A stretch of 64,000 bases of DNA from CAIZWU01 sp942492905 (GTDB lineage Bacteria; Verrucomicrobiota; Verrucomicrobiia; Verrucomicrobiales; V1-33): positions 1,860,001-1,924,000 of the forward strand of contig OW818657.1 of assembly GCA_942492905.1 (NCBI GenBank). Direction: 5' to 3'. The notes under the pieces were generated by a model. That model made no database searches and was not told the origin of the DNA. It saw only the letters and a list, made by a program, of their open reading frames with translations. A program made the position numbers and the translations under genes. Positions 45,901-53,681 of this stretch are shown piece by piece (within the stretch, counting starts at the first letter, position 1; each line of letters opens with the position of its first letter).

Positions 45901-46326
45901 CGCCCCGTAGTGCGCCAGCGCGATGTCCTGGGTATGGATCAGATCACAGGTGACCGCGGAATCCCCGGTATTTTCCAACTCCAGGTGCCAGAACCAGGCG
46001 GCGGCGGACTGGGCCAATATCAGACGCAGCCGGAAGGTGATATCCCCCCATGTTCCGACGGCAAACAGGCCCCGGTCATCGGTCTGATAGGAAGCTGGGC
46101 TGCCGGGTCCCAGCAGGGGCACGGTCTCCAGAGTGTTTCCGGGGCAGCGCAGATGGATGTTGGCCAATCCGCCGTCCATTTCGTTGCCCAGGAACAGATT
46201 GAGCATGATATCCTTATGATCCATGCGGCGGATGGACCCATTGGCATTGCATTCCAGGCTGAGGCCGGAAGGGCTGGAAATGCGGATGGGGAAGGCGGTT
46301 GAAGCGGCTGACAGGGCTGGATTCAT
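42949..46326 (-). CDS. GH94-like glycoside phosphorylase (1,2-beta-oligoglucan phosphorylase type)
   Basis: The 1125-residue product has no signal peptide and is probably cytoplasmic. A beta-sandwich N-terminal part (1-600) precedes an (alpha/alpha)6 catalytic domain (about 640-1000). GH94 signatures are GGGWGTRDVCQGPVELLLAL, QQNTDGDWPQWFMFFDRE, GDSHGDIVYWPVLAL and AYGHGDWNDSL. The length and the WGTRD-CQGP block resemble 1,2-beta-oligoglucan phosphorylases of about 1,100 residues, which release glucose-1-phosphate from sophoro-oligosaccharides. The C-terminal phosphorylase part of cyclic glucan synthases is the other close relative, so the exact substrate stays open. It heads a leftward locus with the ABC and glycosidase genes. 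Confidence 0.8.
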   Translation of the reverse strand: MNPALSAASTAFPIRISSPSGLSLECNANGSIRRMDHKDIMLNLFLGNEMDGGLANIHLRCPGNTLETVPLLGPGSPASYQTDDRGLFAVGTWGDITFRLRLILAQSAAAWFWHLELENTGDSAVTCDLIHTQDIALAHYGAIRLNEFYVSQYVDHTPLEHPLRGHAVASRQNQSMGGRCPWTVIGSLGRGVSYSTDALQFHGLSTRGGGTPPGLAAGLSGKRLQHEHSMVALQDEPIVLAAGGKARSGFFGWFEPDQQAATAPSDAEKIDAALALPEAAPPAWPDSAPDNPPAKGLFSNAPRLASLALDQPALVRLFGEAPRHGESGDGPLLSFFTGDRSHVVLPAKELSVLRPHGHLLRSGSSLTPDESSLMSTAWMNGVFHSMVTQGHVSINRFLSTCHTYLGLFPSHGQRVFAEIEGVWQLLDMPSAFAMTPDSCRWIYQYRGGLLEVVSSAPDDRHELRLSLTVREGPPVRFLISHHISLNGDDGSLSVPAVWERQGPAFFVRASPESDVGRRFPAGGFRLTPSPETLVEAAGGDELLFADGQSRRQPFLCVVTAPARAAGLVIEGALVESTTGPGAGLWDSIGAGLAIEAPGASPLAAAAGRTAEIFPWFIHNALVHYLSPRGLEQYSGGGWGTRDVCQGPVELLLALGRFEAVRDLLGRVFRQQNTDGDWPQWFMFFDRERGIRPGDSHGDIVYWPVLALAQYLSATGDEGLLEETLPFFHFDGDEAAEKATIWQHVERALGLIQSRVIAGTHLAAYGHGDWNDSLQPAKPDMRERLCSSWTVTLNYQTLTALAQALGRLGHHGRAAALQAMAATLLDEFQRVLIVDGVIAGLAYFHENGKTDFLLHPGDKLTGLSYSVLPMIHAIINDMFTPQQAESHLALIRQHLLGPDGVHLFDHPMAYHGGPQKYFQRAESASFFGREIGIMYMHAHLRYCEALAHCGAAVEFFEALCRINPIAISEIVPSATRRQANCYYSSSDAAFADRYEAFHDYGKVNRGEVALEGGWRVYSSGAGISVRLILQCFLGLRLEKAALAVDPVIPPALDGLKAALRIAGSLVEITYHIKGRGCGTVAVELNGAPLDFVREPNPYRSGAVRITMESLTRQLTGADDRLVIHLD

Positions 46327-46455
46327 TCCGGTGGGGGTGAACGGTTGGGGGCGGGGAAAGGCATGGCAATCCGGAGGCGGAGGAGAAGAGGGTTCCAGAC
46401 TTTGGCTGGTCCGGTGATTTGTCCAACAAAATCGGCTGGTCCGGTCCCGTCTTAT

Positions 46456-46472
46456 ACCAAAGTATAGTGGAC
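46456..46472 (+). promoter_or_regulatory. Recurrent TATAAT-like 17-base motif, copy 3
   Basis: ACCAAAGTATAGTGGAC, differing from copies 1 and 2 at two positions (G to A, A to G). The 5' flank again reads TTATACC, keeping the palindromic half. It lies 100 bases before ldhA and about 130 bases from the divergent GH94-like start, on the ldhA strand. Confidence 0.55.
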
Positions 46473-46572
46473 GGGGCGGGATGCCCCGGGCTATGGGAAA
46501 TGATTCAAAATTGCCCAGGAAAAAGGCAGGAAAGCGGCTTCACTCCCCTTGGCCTATCACCCCATCAATCGC

Positions 46573-47574
46573 ATGATCCCAACCGTCGTCTTCGATACCA
46601 AGCCCTACGACCGCGAAGCCCTTCAGCGCGCTGCGGAGGGGCGGGGGATTGAATTGCGCTTCATGGAATGGCGGCTTTCTGCCGAGACCGCCGCGACCGC
46701 CCACGGGGCGAAGGCCGTCTGCACTTTTGTCAACGACCAGGTGAACCGGCCGTGTCTCGAGGCCCTCGCCGCACTCGGGGTGAAGCACGTGGCGTTGCGT
46801 TGCGCCGGATTCAACAGCATCGACCTTCCGGCCGCGAAGGAACTCGGTTTCGCGGTTTCGCGGGTTCCCGCCTATTCCCCTTATGCCGTCGCCGAACACG
46901 CGGTCGCGCTGCTCCTCGCGCTGAACCGCAAGATCCCGCGTGCCAACAACCGCGTGCACGACCTCAATTTTTCGCTGCAGGGGCTGGTCGGCTTCGACCT
47001 TCACGGCAAGACCGCCGGGATTTTCGGCACCGGAAAAATCGGCCGCATCACCGCGCAGATCCTGCGCGGTTTCGGCATGAAGGTGCTCGCCTACGATCCG
47101 TTTCCCTTGCCGGAATGGGCGCAACAGTATGGGGTGGAATACACCGATGCCCGCACCCTGGCGGGGCAATGTGAGGTGATCTCGCTTCACACTCCCCTCA
47201 CACCTGAAACGCGCCACATCATCCGCCGCGAAACCTTGGAATTAATGAAACCCGGGACGATCCTCGTCAACGTCAGCCGCGGCGCGCTCATTGATACCAC
47301 CGCGCTCATCGAAGCGCTGAAATCGGGCCGGCTCGGCGGGGTGGCTTTGGATGTGTATGAGGAGGAGGAAGGAGTGTTCTTTGAGGATCTGTCCGGTCAG
47401 ATTCTGCACGACGACGAGCTGGCCCGTCTCCTCACGTTTCCCAACGTGCTCATCACCGCCCACCAGGCCTTTCTGACCACCGAAGCCCTTTCCGAAATCG
47501 CGCGCGTGACGGTCGAAAACATCGTGGCCTCCGGTAACGGCCGGCCCCTGCTCCCGGAGACCTCCCTGACTTGA
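46573..47574 (+). CDS. ldhA: D-lactate dehydrogenase (LdhA-type)
   Basis: The 333-residue product resembles E. coli LdhA over its length, including AVCTFVNDQVNRPCLEALAALGVKHVALRCAGFN, RVPAYSPYAVAEHAVAL and the NAD-binding GTGKIG. Catalytic residues fit the family: Arg in VNVSRGAL, Glu in the YEEEEGVFFED region, and His in ITAHQAFLT. It reduces pyruvate to D-lactate with NADH. ATG 46573 is preferred to a TTG frame start at 46549. It is the first gene of a long rightward run to the LOG gene, which supports a fermentative role. Confidence 0.94.
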   Translation: MIPTVVFDTKPYDREALQRAAEGRGIELRFMEWRLSAETAATAHGAKAVCTFVNDQVNRPCLEALAALGVKHVALRCAGFNSIDLPAAKELGFAVSRVPAYSPYAVAEHAVALLLALNRKIPRANNRVHDLNFSLQGLVGFDLHGKTAGIFGTGKIGRITAQILRGFGMKVLAYDPFPLPEWAQQYGVEYTDARTLAGQCEVISLHTPLTPETRHIIRRETLELMKPGTILVNVSRGALIDTTALIEALKSGRLGGVALDVYEEEEGVFFEDLSGQILHDDELARLLTFPNVLITAHQAFLTTEALSEIARVTVENIVASGNGRPLLPETSLT

Positions 47575-47662
47575 ATCATGGCGGAGACCTCCGGGATCGG
47601 ACCAAAGTCTTATTTCCCCGCCCGGCTCTCTGTGCTGTGGTTGCTTTCATCGATTCAAGCCT

Positions 47663-48652
47663 ATGAAAATCCTCACCATTCTTGCCATCTCCATCGCCCT
47701 GCTAAACCCTGCCCAGGCAGTGCAAAAACCATCTTCCCACACCAAAGGCACGCCCACCGGGACACCGGCCGGGCCGCTCCAGCCAGGGGAGTATTGGTGG
47801 CGGCCGCAGCTTTCACCAGGAGGTCCACTGGTGGTGCTGGTGAGCGTCCCGGGGCAGATCATGCATGTGTATCGCAACGGTATCCTGATCGGGCGTTCCA
47901 CGGTGAGCACCGGCTCGAAGGGCCACGCCACGCCGGGCGGCGTGTTCAGCATCCTCGAGAAAAAGCAGGAGCATTATTCCAAGAAATACAACAACGCGCC
48001 CATGCCCAACATGCAGCGGCTGACGTGGACCGGTATCTGCATGCACTCGGGCAATCTCCCCGGGCATCCTGCCAGCCACGGGTGCATCCGCATGCCGTTT
48101 GATTTCTCGCAGTTGCTTTTCAGCGTGACCGGGAAAGGCGGCACCGTTGTGGTCGGGGATGGCAAAACGCCTGTGCCGCACCTTGCTTCGAGTCCCGGCC
48201 TGATCCTCGCCCCGAAGGATTTCACGCCCGAAATGTTGCGTCCGCTCGCCAACAATGATTACATCTGGAACCCGGAACGCAGCACGGGCGGGCCGGTAAC
48301 GGTCGTGGTCAGCGCCGCCGACAGGGCGCTGTATGTCTATCGGAACGGCAATCCCATCGGCAGGGCTCCGATCGGGATTGGAGGGATCGGGGCGCTGGGT
48401 AATCATGTGTTTACCCTGCTGGAAGGCCAAACCAACCGGCTCAGCTGGCTGGTGCCGGGCCGCCCTGCACGCCGGTGGATGGGCGTGTCAGGCAGTGGCC
48501 GCAGTGCCGATGCCGATAAGATTGCATCGCGTTTGCGTCTGAACCCGGAGTTTGCCGGGAAAGTTTACGACACCCTCGCGCCAGGCACGACCGTCATCAT
48601 TACCGATCAACGGGTGGTGCGAAACCTCGGCCATGCCGCTGTCCTTGAGTGA
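47663..48652 (+). CDS. Exported L,D-transpeptidase (YkuD), with a second degenerate half
   Basis: The 329-residue product has a signal peptide (MKILTILAISIALLNPAQA). The YkuD domain (about 55-170) has the catalytic signature CMHSGNLPGHPASHGCIRMP with nucleophile C141. Residues 210-329 repeat the opening fold (VVVSAADRALYVYRNGNPIGRAPIG parallels VLVSVPGQIMHVYRNGILIGRSTVS) but lack the HxxxSHGC site. The enzyme would form 3-3 peptidoglycan cross-links or anchor proteins in the periplasm. Its gene lies between ldhA and a SpoIIAA-like gene. Confidence 0.9.
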   Translation: MKILTILAISIALLNPAQAVQKPSSHTKGTPTGTPAGPLQPGEYWWRPQLSPGGPLVVLVSVPGQIMHVYRNGILIGRSTVSTGSKGHATPGGVFSILEKKQEHYSKKYNNAPMPNMQRLTWTGICMHSGNLPGHPASHGCIRMPFDFSQLLFSVTGKGGTVVVGDGKTPVPHLASSPGLILAPKDFTPEMLRPLANNDYIWNPERSTGGPVTVVVSAADRALYVYRNGNPIGRAPIGIGGIGALGNHVFTLLEGQTNRLSWLVPGRPARRWMGVSGSGRSADADKIASRLRLNPEFAGKVYDTLAPGTTVIITDQRVVRNLGHAAVLE

Positions 48653-48684
48653 TCCGATTCTCCCAACGCAAAAATGAAATTGCC

Positions 48685-49080
48685 ATGATTGAGTATCACC
48701 TCGATACAGGGAACGCGATTCTCCACCTCAAACCCAATTCAGCTTTGGAAAAAGCCGATTTCGAAGAGCTAGCCAGAGAGGTGGATCCGTATCTTGCCGG
48801 AACCGGTGATCTCGCGGGCCTCATCATCGAGACCCCATCGTTTCCCGGTTGGGATTCCCCCGGAGCCCTGACCGCCCACCTTCGTTTTGTCAGGGACCAC
48901 CACAAACACATCCGCAAGGTTGCCCTTGTGACAGACTCCGCTCTTGGCGCCGTGGCAGGCAATCTCGCCTCCCACTTCCTCTCCGCCGAAGTCAAACCCT
49001 TCCCGGCATCGGACGTTCAAGGGGCGCGGCAGTGGATTCTGGGCTCCGCTCCCTCGGCCAAGCGGTCTTCCGACCTATGA
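48685..49080 (+). CDS. SpoIIAA-like STAS-fold protein (DUF3478), copy 1
   Basis: The 131-residue product has the SpoIIAA-like layout: an N-terminal strand segment (IEYHLDTGNAILHLKPNSALEKADFEELAREV), LAGLIIETPSFPGWDSPGALTAHLRFVRDHHKHIRKVALVTD, and a C-terminal ASHFLSAEVKPFPASDVQGARQWI. Such proteins are thought to bind hydrophobic ligands, but the function is unsettled. ATG 48685 is chosen over 48649, whose extra residues do not fit the fold. A paralog lies just after the next transporter gene. Confidence 0.8.
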   Translation: MIEYHLDTGNAILHLKPNSALEKADFEELAREVDPYLAGTGDLAGLIIETPSFPGWDSPGALTAHLRFVRDHHKHIRKVALVTDSALGAVAGNLASHFLSAEVKPFPASDVQGARQWILGSAPSAKRSSDL

Positions 49081-49194
49081 ACCGGCTTTTCAAATTCCAT
49101 CAGACCCAGCCTCCCGCATATTCCGTGGCGGCCTGCGGTGGATCTGTGACTGGCCGGATCCCGTCCCGCACCCCTTGAACCCTTTTGGATAAAT

Positions 49195-50790
49195 ATGTTG
49201 GAATCCCTCAAACATCTTCTGGAACAGTCCCCGATGTTCGCGCTCTTTGCGGTCATCGGTCTCGGTTATGCGCTCGGACAGGTTTCCATCCTTGGCTTCT
49301 CGCTGGGGGTCGGGGCGGTGCTTTTTGCCGGCCTTGCCTTTGGCGCTTTGGCTCCGAAGTCCGCTCCGCCGGACCTGGTCAGTTCGATCGGACTGATCAT
49401 GTTTCTGTATGGCATCGGGATTCAGTATGGGAAGGAATTCTTCGCCGGCCTGCGCGGGACGGGGCTGAAATGGAATATCATCGCCGCGGCGGGCGTGCTG
49501 GCCGCCCTTGCGGTCACCTTGGCGCTAGGCAAGGCCGCCGGCGTTTCCCTCGGTCATTCCATGGGGCTTTTCGCCGGATCCCTGACCAACACCGCGACCC
49601 TGCAGGCCGCGATCGATGCGTCTGGAAACCGCGATCCCTCGATCGGTTATTCCGCCAGCTATCCATTCGGGGTGATCGGGCCGATCCTTTGCCTCTTCGT
49701 TCTGAGCCGTCTCATCAAGCCCCGGCTCGCTCCCGCCCCCCAATCCCTGCAACCGCTTGAAGTCACCCTGAGCGGCTTGGCGGACACCACGGTGGCGGAG
49801 CTGGCGGCCCACCTCCCTGCCGGCGTCGATCTTGTAGCGATCCGTCAGGGTGGCACTAATCGTTTGCCCGAAGCACAGGTCCGCCTCTCAGTCGGCGATG
49901 GGGTGCTGCTGCTGGGCCCTGCGGATGCCTTGGAGCAAGCCCGCCGCGCCCTCGGTTCGGCTGATCCTGGCCGCCTCATCGGTGACCGCTCGAATCTGGA
50001 TATGGTGCGGCTGCTCGTCTCCCGCCCCTCATTTATCGGGACGCCGCTGGAGCAAATCAAGTTTCCGGACGGGATCGCCGCCAGGATCGCCGAAGTCCGC
50101 CGGGGAGATGCCCTGCTGTTTCCCTCGCCCGGACTGGTCCTGGAATACGGAGACCGGATTGGCGTTCTCGCCGATCGTGCGGCCCTCCCGGAGTTGCGCC
50201 GCCACTTCGGAGACTCCATGAAGTCCACCACCGAATTTTCCTATCCTTCGGTTGGGCTCGGAATGTCGCTGGGGGTTCTATTGGGGATGCTGCAGGTCCC
50301 CATCCCGGGGGTGGGGTCATTTTCCCTCGGTTTGGCCGGCGGGCCGCTCATCGTGGCGCTCATCCTGGGGAAACTGGGCCGGATCCGGGGGTTTTCCTGG
50401 CACATGCCGCTGTCGGCCAATCTCACCCTCCGTAATTTTGGCCTGACGCTTTTCCTCGCCGCGGTGGGTCTCAGTTCGGGCGGGCCTTTTGTGCAAACCG
50501 TGGCCACCACCGGCTTCACGTTCCTCGGGATCGGGGCCGCGATCATCCTTTCCGCGATCCTTGTCATCGCCCTCCTGGGGCAGTATGTTTTCAAACTGTC
50601 CACTGATGACCTCTTCGGCGTCATTGCGGGCGCGGCCGGCAATCCGGCCATCCTGGCGTATGCCAACCGGACCTTGCCCAGTGACCGCATTGAAGTTGCC
50701 TATGCCAGTATCTTCCCCTCCATGACCATCGTGAAAATCATCTGCGTGCAGGTTGCCATCGGCCTGCTGGGCGGAGTTGCCGCTCCTTGA
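49195..50790 (+). CDS. AAE-family transporter (AspT/YidE-like), copy 3
   Basis: The 531-residue product has two membrane bundles around RCK-C-like domains (about 205-255 and 270-325; VRLSVGDGVLLLGP; VLEYGDRIGVLAD). Family-type signatures are HSMGLFAGSLTNTATLQAAI and GVIAGAAGNPAILAYANR. It is nearer to general YidE-like members than copies 1 and 2. One AAE protein, SucE1, exports succinate, and this gene sits among ldhA and the acetate kinase fusion, so export of a fermentation acid is a reasonable hypothesis. It overlaps no neighbour; the downstream small gene starts 122 bases on. Confidence 0.88.
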   Translation: MLESLKHLLEQSPMFALFAVIGLGYALGQVSILGFSLGVGAVLFAGLAFGALAPKSAPPDLVSSIGLIMFLYGIGIQYGKEFFAGLRGTGLKWNIIAAAGVLAALAVTLALGKAAGVSLGHSMGLFAGSLTNTATLQAAIDASGNRDPSIGYSASYPFGVIGPILCLFVLSRLIKPRLAPAPQSLQPLEVTLSGLADTTVAELAAHLPAGVDLVAIRQGGTNRLPEAQVRLSVGDGVLLLGPADALEQARRALGSADPGRLIGDRSNLDMVRLLVSRPSFIGTPLEQIKFPDGIAARIAEVRRGDALLFPSPGLVLEYGDRIGVLADRAALPELRRHFGDSMKSTTEFSYPSVGLGMSLGVLLGMLQVPIPGVGSFSLGLAGGPLIVALILGKLGRIRGFSWHMPLSANLTLRNFGLTLFLAAVGLSSGGPFVQTVATTGFTFLGIGAAIILSAILVIALLGQYVFKLSTDDLFGVIAGAAGNPAILAYANRTLPSDRIEVAYASIFPSMTIVKIICVQVAIGLLGGVAAP

Positions 50791-50912
50791 TCGATTTCAC
50801 TTTTATCCACCCGAATCCGCACCGTTCCGAATCAGTCCTGTCCTTTCCCTATCCTGAATCCCCGGCGGCGGCCTCACTCCCGTCAGCTGGTCAACCCAAC
50901 CATCCCAGACCC

Positions 50913-51272
50913 ATGCCTGCCTCTCTCGGTATCGAACCCACCGGCATCTGCCTGCTCCGCCTCAGCGGGACAGTGCAGGCCGACGAATTCACCGCCATGC
51001 AAAACCTCCTCGGCAAGGAAATCGACGCCGGAGCCAAGCCGTGCGTCCTCGCAATCCTTGAAAATTTCGAGGGTTGGGAGCGGGGGGCCGCCTGGGGCAA
51101 TCTTGATTTCCAATACTGGCGCAGTAACGAAATCGCGAAGATCGCCATCGTCGCGGATCCCCGCTGGGAGACCGAAGCCATGGCTTTTGCCGGCTCCGGC
51201 ACCCGCCGTGCCCCCGTGAAGTTTTTTCCTTCCGGAGCGCAGGAGGCCGCCCGCGACTGGCTTTCGGAGTAG
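50913..51272 (+). CDS. SpoIIAA-like STAS-fold protein (DUF3478), copy 2
   Basis: The 119-residue product is a paralog of the protein at 48685. The order is GICLLRLSGTVQADEFTAMQ, VLAILENFEGWERGAAWGNLDFQYWRSNEIAKIAIVADP, and a C-terminal RRAPVKFFPSGAQEAARDWL. This copy keeps the W/aromatic-rich central segment of SpoIIAA-like proteins better than copy 1. The frame is open to 50787, but ATG 50913 starts at the conserved domain. It lies 69 bases before the acetate kinase fusion. Confidence 0.8.
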   Translation: MPASLGIEPTGICLLRLSGTVQADEFTAMQNLLGKEIDAGAKPCVLAILENFEGWERGAAWGNLDFQYWRSNEIAKIAIVADPRWETEAMAFAGSGTRRAPVKFFPSGAQEAARDWLSE

Positions 51273-51341
51273 TTTTTCCGCCGGCATCCTGCCTTCCCGT
51301 TCCCTCACCAATTACCCGCCGCCTGACGGCGATGGCAACCC

Positions 51342-53654
51342 ATGAGCACTTCGGACATTCCCTCCTTTCTGAAAGACCATGTCGCCCTGTTCCGCGATTT
51401 CACCGGGGAACGGCTGGCGCACTTGACCGCCGGGGGGCGGGTCGTTTCCGCTGAAGCCGGCGAAGCGGTGGTGCATGGCGGAGATGAGGCCCGTTTTCTG
51501 GGAGTAGTGCTCGAAGGGGAGTTGGCCGCCTCCGCTTCCGGCGAAGGAGGACGGTCCGAGGAATTGATGCGGTTCAAGGCGGGCGACACCTTCGGCGAAC
51601 TCGGATTGATGACCGGCGATCCAGTCGCCGCCGATCTCATGGCGGTGGCCCGCTCGCTCGTTCTGGAAATCCCCGTCGATCTGTTCCGGGAGGCCATCCT
51701 GACCGAACCAGGGGCGGTGCAGCGCATTTCAAAAACCGTCACCGAACGGCTCACCCGGGTGATGGCCGATCCGGTCAAATCAGCCGCCGCCCGCCAGCAA
51801 AGCGCCGACCCGTATGGCCTGAGCCTCCACACCGTATCCCCCCGGAAAATCCTCGTTCTGAACTGTGGCTCCTCTTCGGTGAAATACAGTTTCTTCGACA
51901 CCGCCTGCGACACCAGCCACGCCCACGGCATGATCGAACGGATCGGCCTGAGCGGCACGCGTCACCTCCATCACGGCCCGGACGGCGAGCGCAGCAGCGA
52001 TCTTCCCACCGGAAGTTATGCGGAGGCATTCGATGCTCTGTTGGGAGCTCTGACCCATCCGAAGACCGGAGTGATCCACTCTCCTGAAGAAGTGAGCCTG
52101 GTGGGGCACCGGGTGGTGCACGGCGGGGCGCGGTTCACGGAGGGGACAGTAATAACTGATGCCGTGCTGGCGGGACTGGAGCAGCTGAACCCCTTGGCGC
52201 CACTCCACAATCCGGTGAACCTTGCCGGCATCCGCGAGGCGCGCCGGGTCTTTCCGCAGGCCCCGCAGGTGGCGGTGTTCGATACTGCCTTCCACCACAC
52301 GATTCCGTCGTATGCCCACTTTTACGGCCTGCCGCATGAATATGGGGAAACCAAAGGGGTGCGCCGTTACGGGTTTCACGGTTTGTCACACGCCTACGTC
52401 GGTCTGGCGGCGGCGCAGTTCCTGAAGAAACGTGCCCACAGCCTGCGCGTGATCAGTTGCCACCTCGGCAACGGTGCCTCGGTCTGCGCCTCCGATCACG
52501 GACGTTCGGTGGATACCACCATGGGTTTCACCCCAACCGAAGGGCTCATCATGGGGACGCGTTGCGGCGATCTCGATCCCGGCGTGGTGACTTGGCTGCA
52601 GCGGGAAGAGGGAATGACGACCGCTCAGGTCGATGAACTGCTGAACAAAAAAAGCGGCTTGCTCGGTTTGTCAGGACTATCCGGCGACATGCGGGAAATC
52701 CTGCAGGCGGCCGATGCGGGCAATGCCCGCGCCATGGTCGCCCTGAAGGCCTATTGCTACCGCATCCGCAAAACCATCGGCAGCTACATCGCGGCCCTGG
52801 GGGGAGTGGATGTGGTGATCTTCACCGGCGGGGTCGGGCAGGGCAGCGCCGTGGTGCGGGCCTTGTCCTTGCAGGGATTGCAATGCATGGGGCTGCATCC
52901 GGATGAAGCCCTGAATCAGGGGGCGCGGGGATTCAAAGAAATCAGCGCTATTACCAAACCGGACGCGCCGGTCCCAGTGCTGGTGGTGCCCACCGACGAG
53001 GAACGCATGATCGCCCGCGAAGCGCTGGCCGCTCTGAGCCGCAGCGGTCTCGATCACGCCATGACACACCAACCGCCGCCGCCGATCCCGGTGGAGGTTT
53101 CCGCCCATCATGCCCACCTCACCCAGGAACATGTCGAGGCGCTGTTCGGGGCCGGGCATCAACTCACGCGCCGCAGCGACCTTTCCCAACCCGGTCAATA
53201 TGCCTGCGAGGAACAGGTCACACTGGTCGGACCAAAAGGCCGCATCGAGCGCGTGCGCGTGCTCGGTCCGGCCCGCCAATACACCCAGATCGAGATCGCC
53301 ATGACCGAGCAGTTCAAGCTGGGCATTCATCCTCCGGTGCGCGAGTCCGGTGACGTGAAGGACACCCCGGGCTGCACTCTCGAAGGAACCACGGGCAGCG
53401 TGGTGATTGACCGGGGCGTGATCTGCGCCCTGCGCCATATTCACATGACGCCCGCCGATGCCCTGCGCTATGGCGTCAAGGACAAGTCGGTCGTCCGGGT
53501 CCGGATCGAAGGCGACCGCGAGCTGATCTTCGGCGACGTGTTGATCCGGGTGGACCCTGGCTTCGCTCTCGCGATGCACATCGACACCGATGAGGCGAAC
53601 GCGGCCAGCGTCGTCACAGGTGCTCAGGGTTTTATTGATGGCCTCCAGGACTGA
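51342..53654 (+). CDS. Fusion: cyclic-nucleotide-binding-like domain, acetate kinase, PduL phosphotransacetylase
   Basis: The product is 770 residues in one frame. (1) A cNMP-binding-like domain covers about 1-140, with FGELGLMTGDPVAAD at 84-98; the Arg that normally contacts the cyclic phosphate (PRA) is Val95. (2) A complete acetate kinase covers about 168-565: NCGSSSVKYS, GHRVVHGG, FDTAFHHTIP, RYGFHGLSH, HLGNGAS and FTGGVGQ. (3) A PduL-type phosphotransacetylase covers about 582-770, with metal-binding HHAHL and RHIHMTP and PVRESGDVKDTPG, ending in MHIDTDEANAA. It would convert acetyl-CoA plus Pi to acetate and ATP in one polypeptide. It follows a SpoIIAA-like gene and precedes a BASS transporter gene. 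The sequence is continuous, with no sign of a frameshift. Confidence 0.9.
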   Translation: MSTSDIPSFLKDHVALFRDFTGERLAHLTAGGRVVSAEAGEAVVHGGDEARFLGVVLEGELAASASGEGGRSEELMRFKAGDTFGELGLMTGDPVAADLMAVARSLVLEIPVDLFREAILTEPGAVQRISKTVTERLTRVMADPVKSAAARQQSADPYGLSLHTVSPRKILVLNCGSSSVKYSFFDTACDTSHAHGMIERIGLSGTRHLHHGPDGERSSDLPTGSYAEAFDALLGALTHPKTGVIHSPEEVSLVGHRVVHGGARFTEGTVITDAVLAGLEQLNPLAPLHNPVNLAGIREARRVFPQAPQVAVFDTAFHHTIPSYAHFYGLPHEYGETKGVRRYGFHGLSHAYVGLAAAQFLKKRAHSLRVISCHLGNGASVCASDHGRSVDTTMGFTPTEGLIMGTRCGDLDPGVVTWLQREEGMTTAQVDELLNKKSGLLGLSGLSGDMREILQAADAGNARAMVALKAYCYRIRKTIGSYIAALGGVDVVIFTGGVGQGSAVVRALSLQGLQCMGLHPDEALNQGARGFKEISAITKPDAPVPVLVVPTDEERMIAREALAALSRSGLDHAMTHQPPPPIPVEVSAHHAHLTQEHVEALFGAGHQLTRRSDLSQPGQYACEEQVTLVGPKGRIERVRVLGPARQYTQIEIAMTEQFKLGIHPPVRESGDVKDTPGCTLEGTTGSVVIDRGVICALRHIHMTPADALRYGVKDKSVVRVRIEGDRELIFGDVLIRVDPGFALAMHIDTDEANAASVVTGAQGFIDGLQD

Positions 53655-53681
53655 TCCCACCCCTCATGCCCCCAGACCAGG

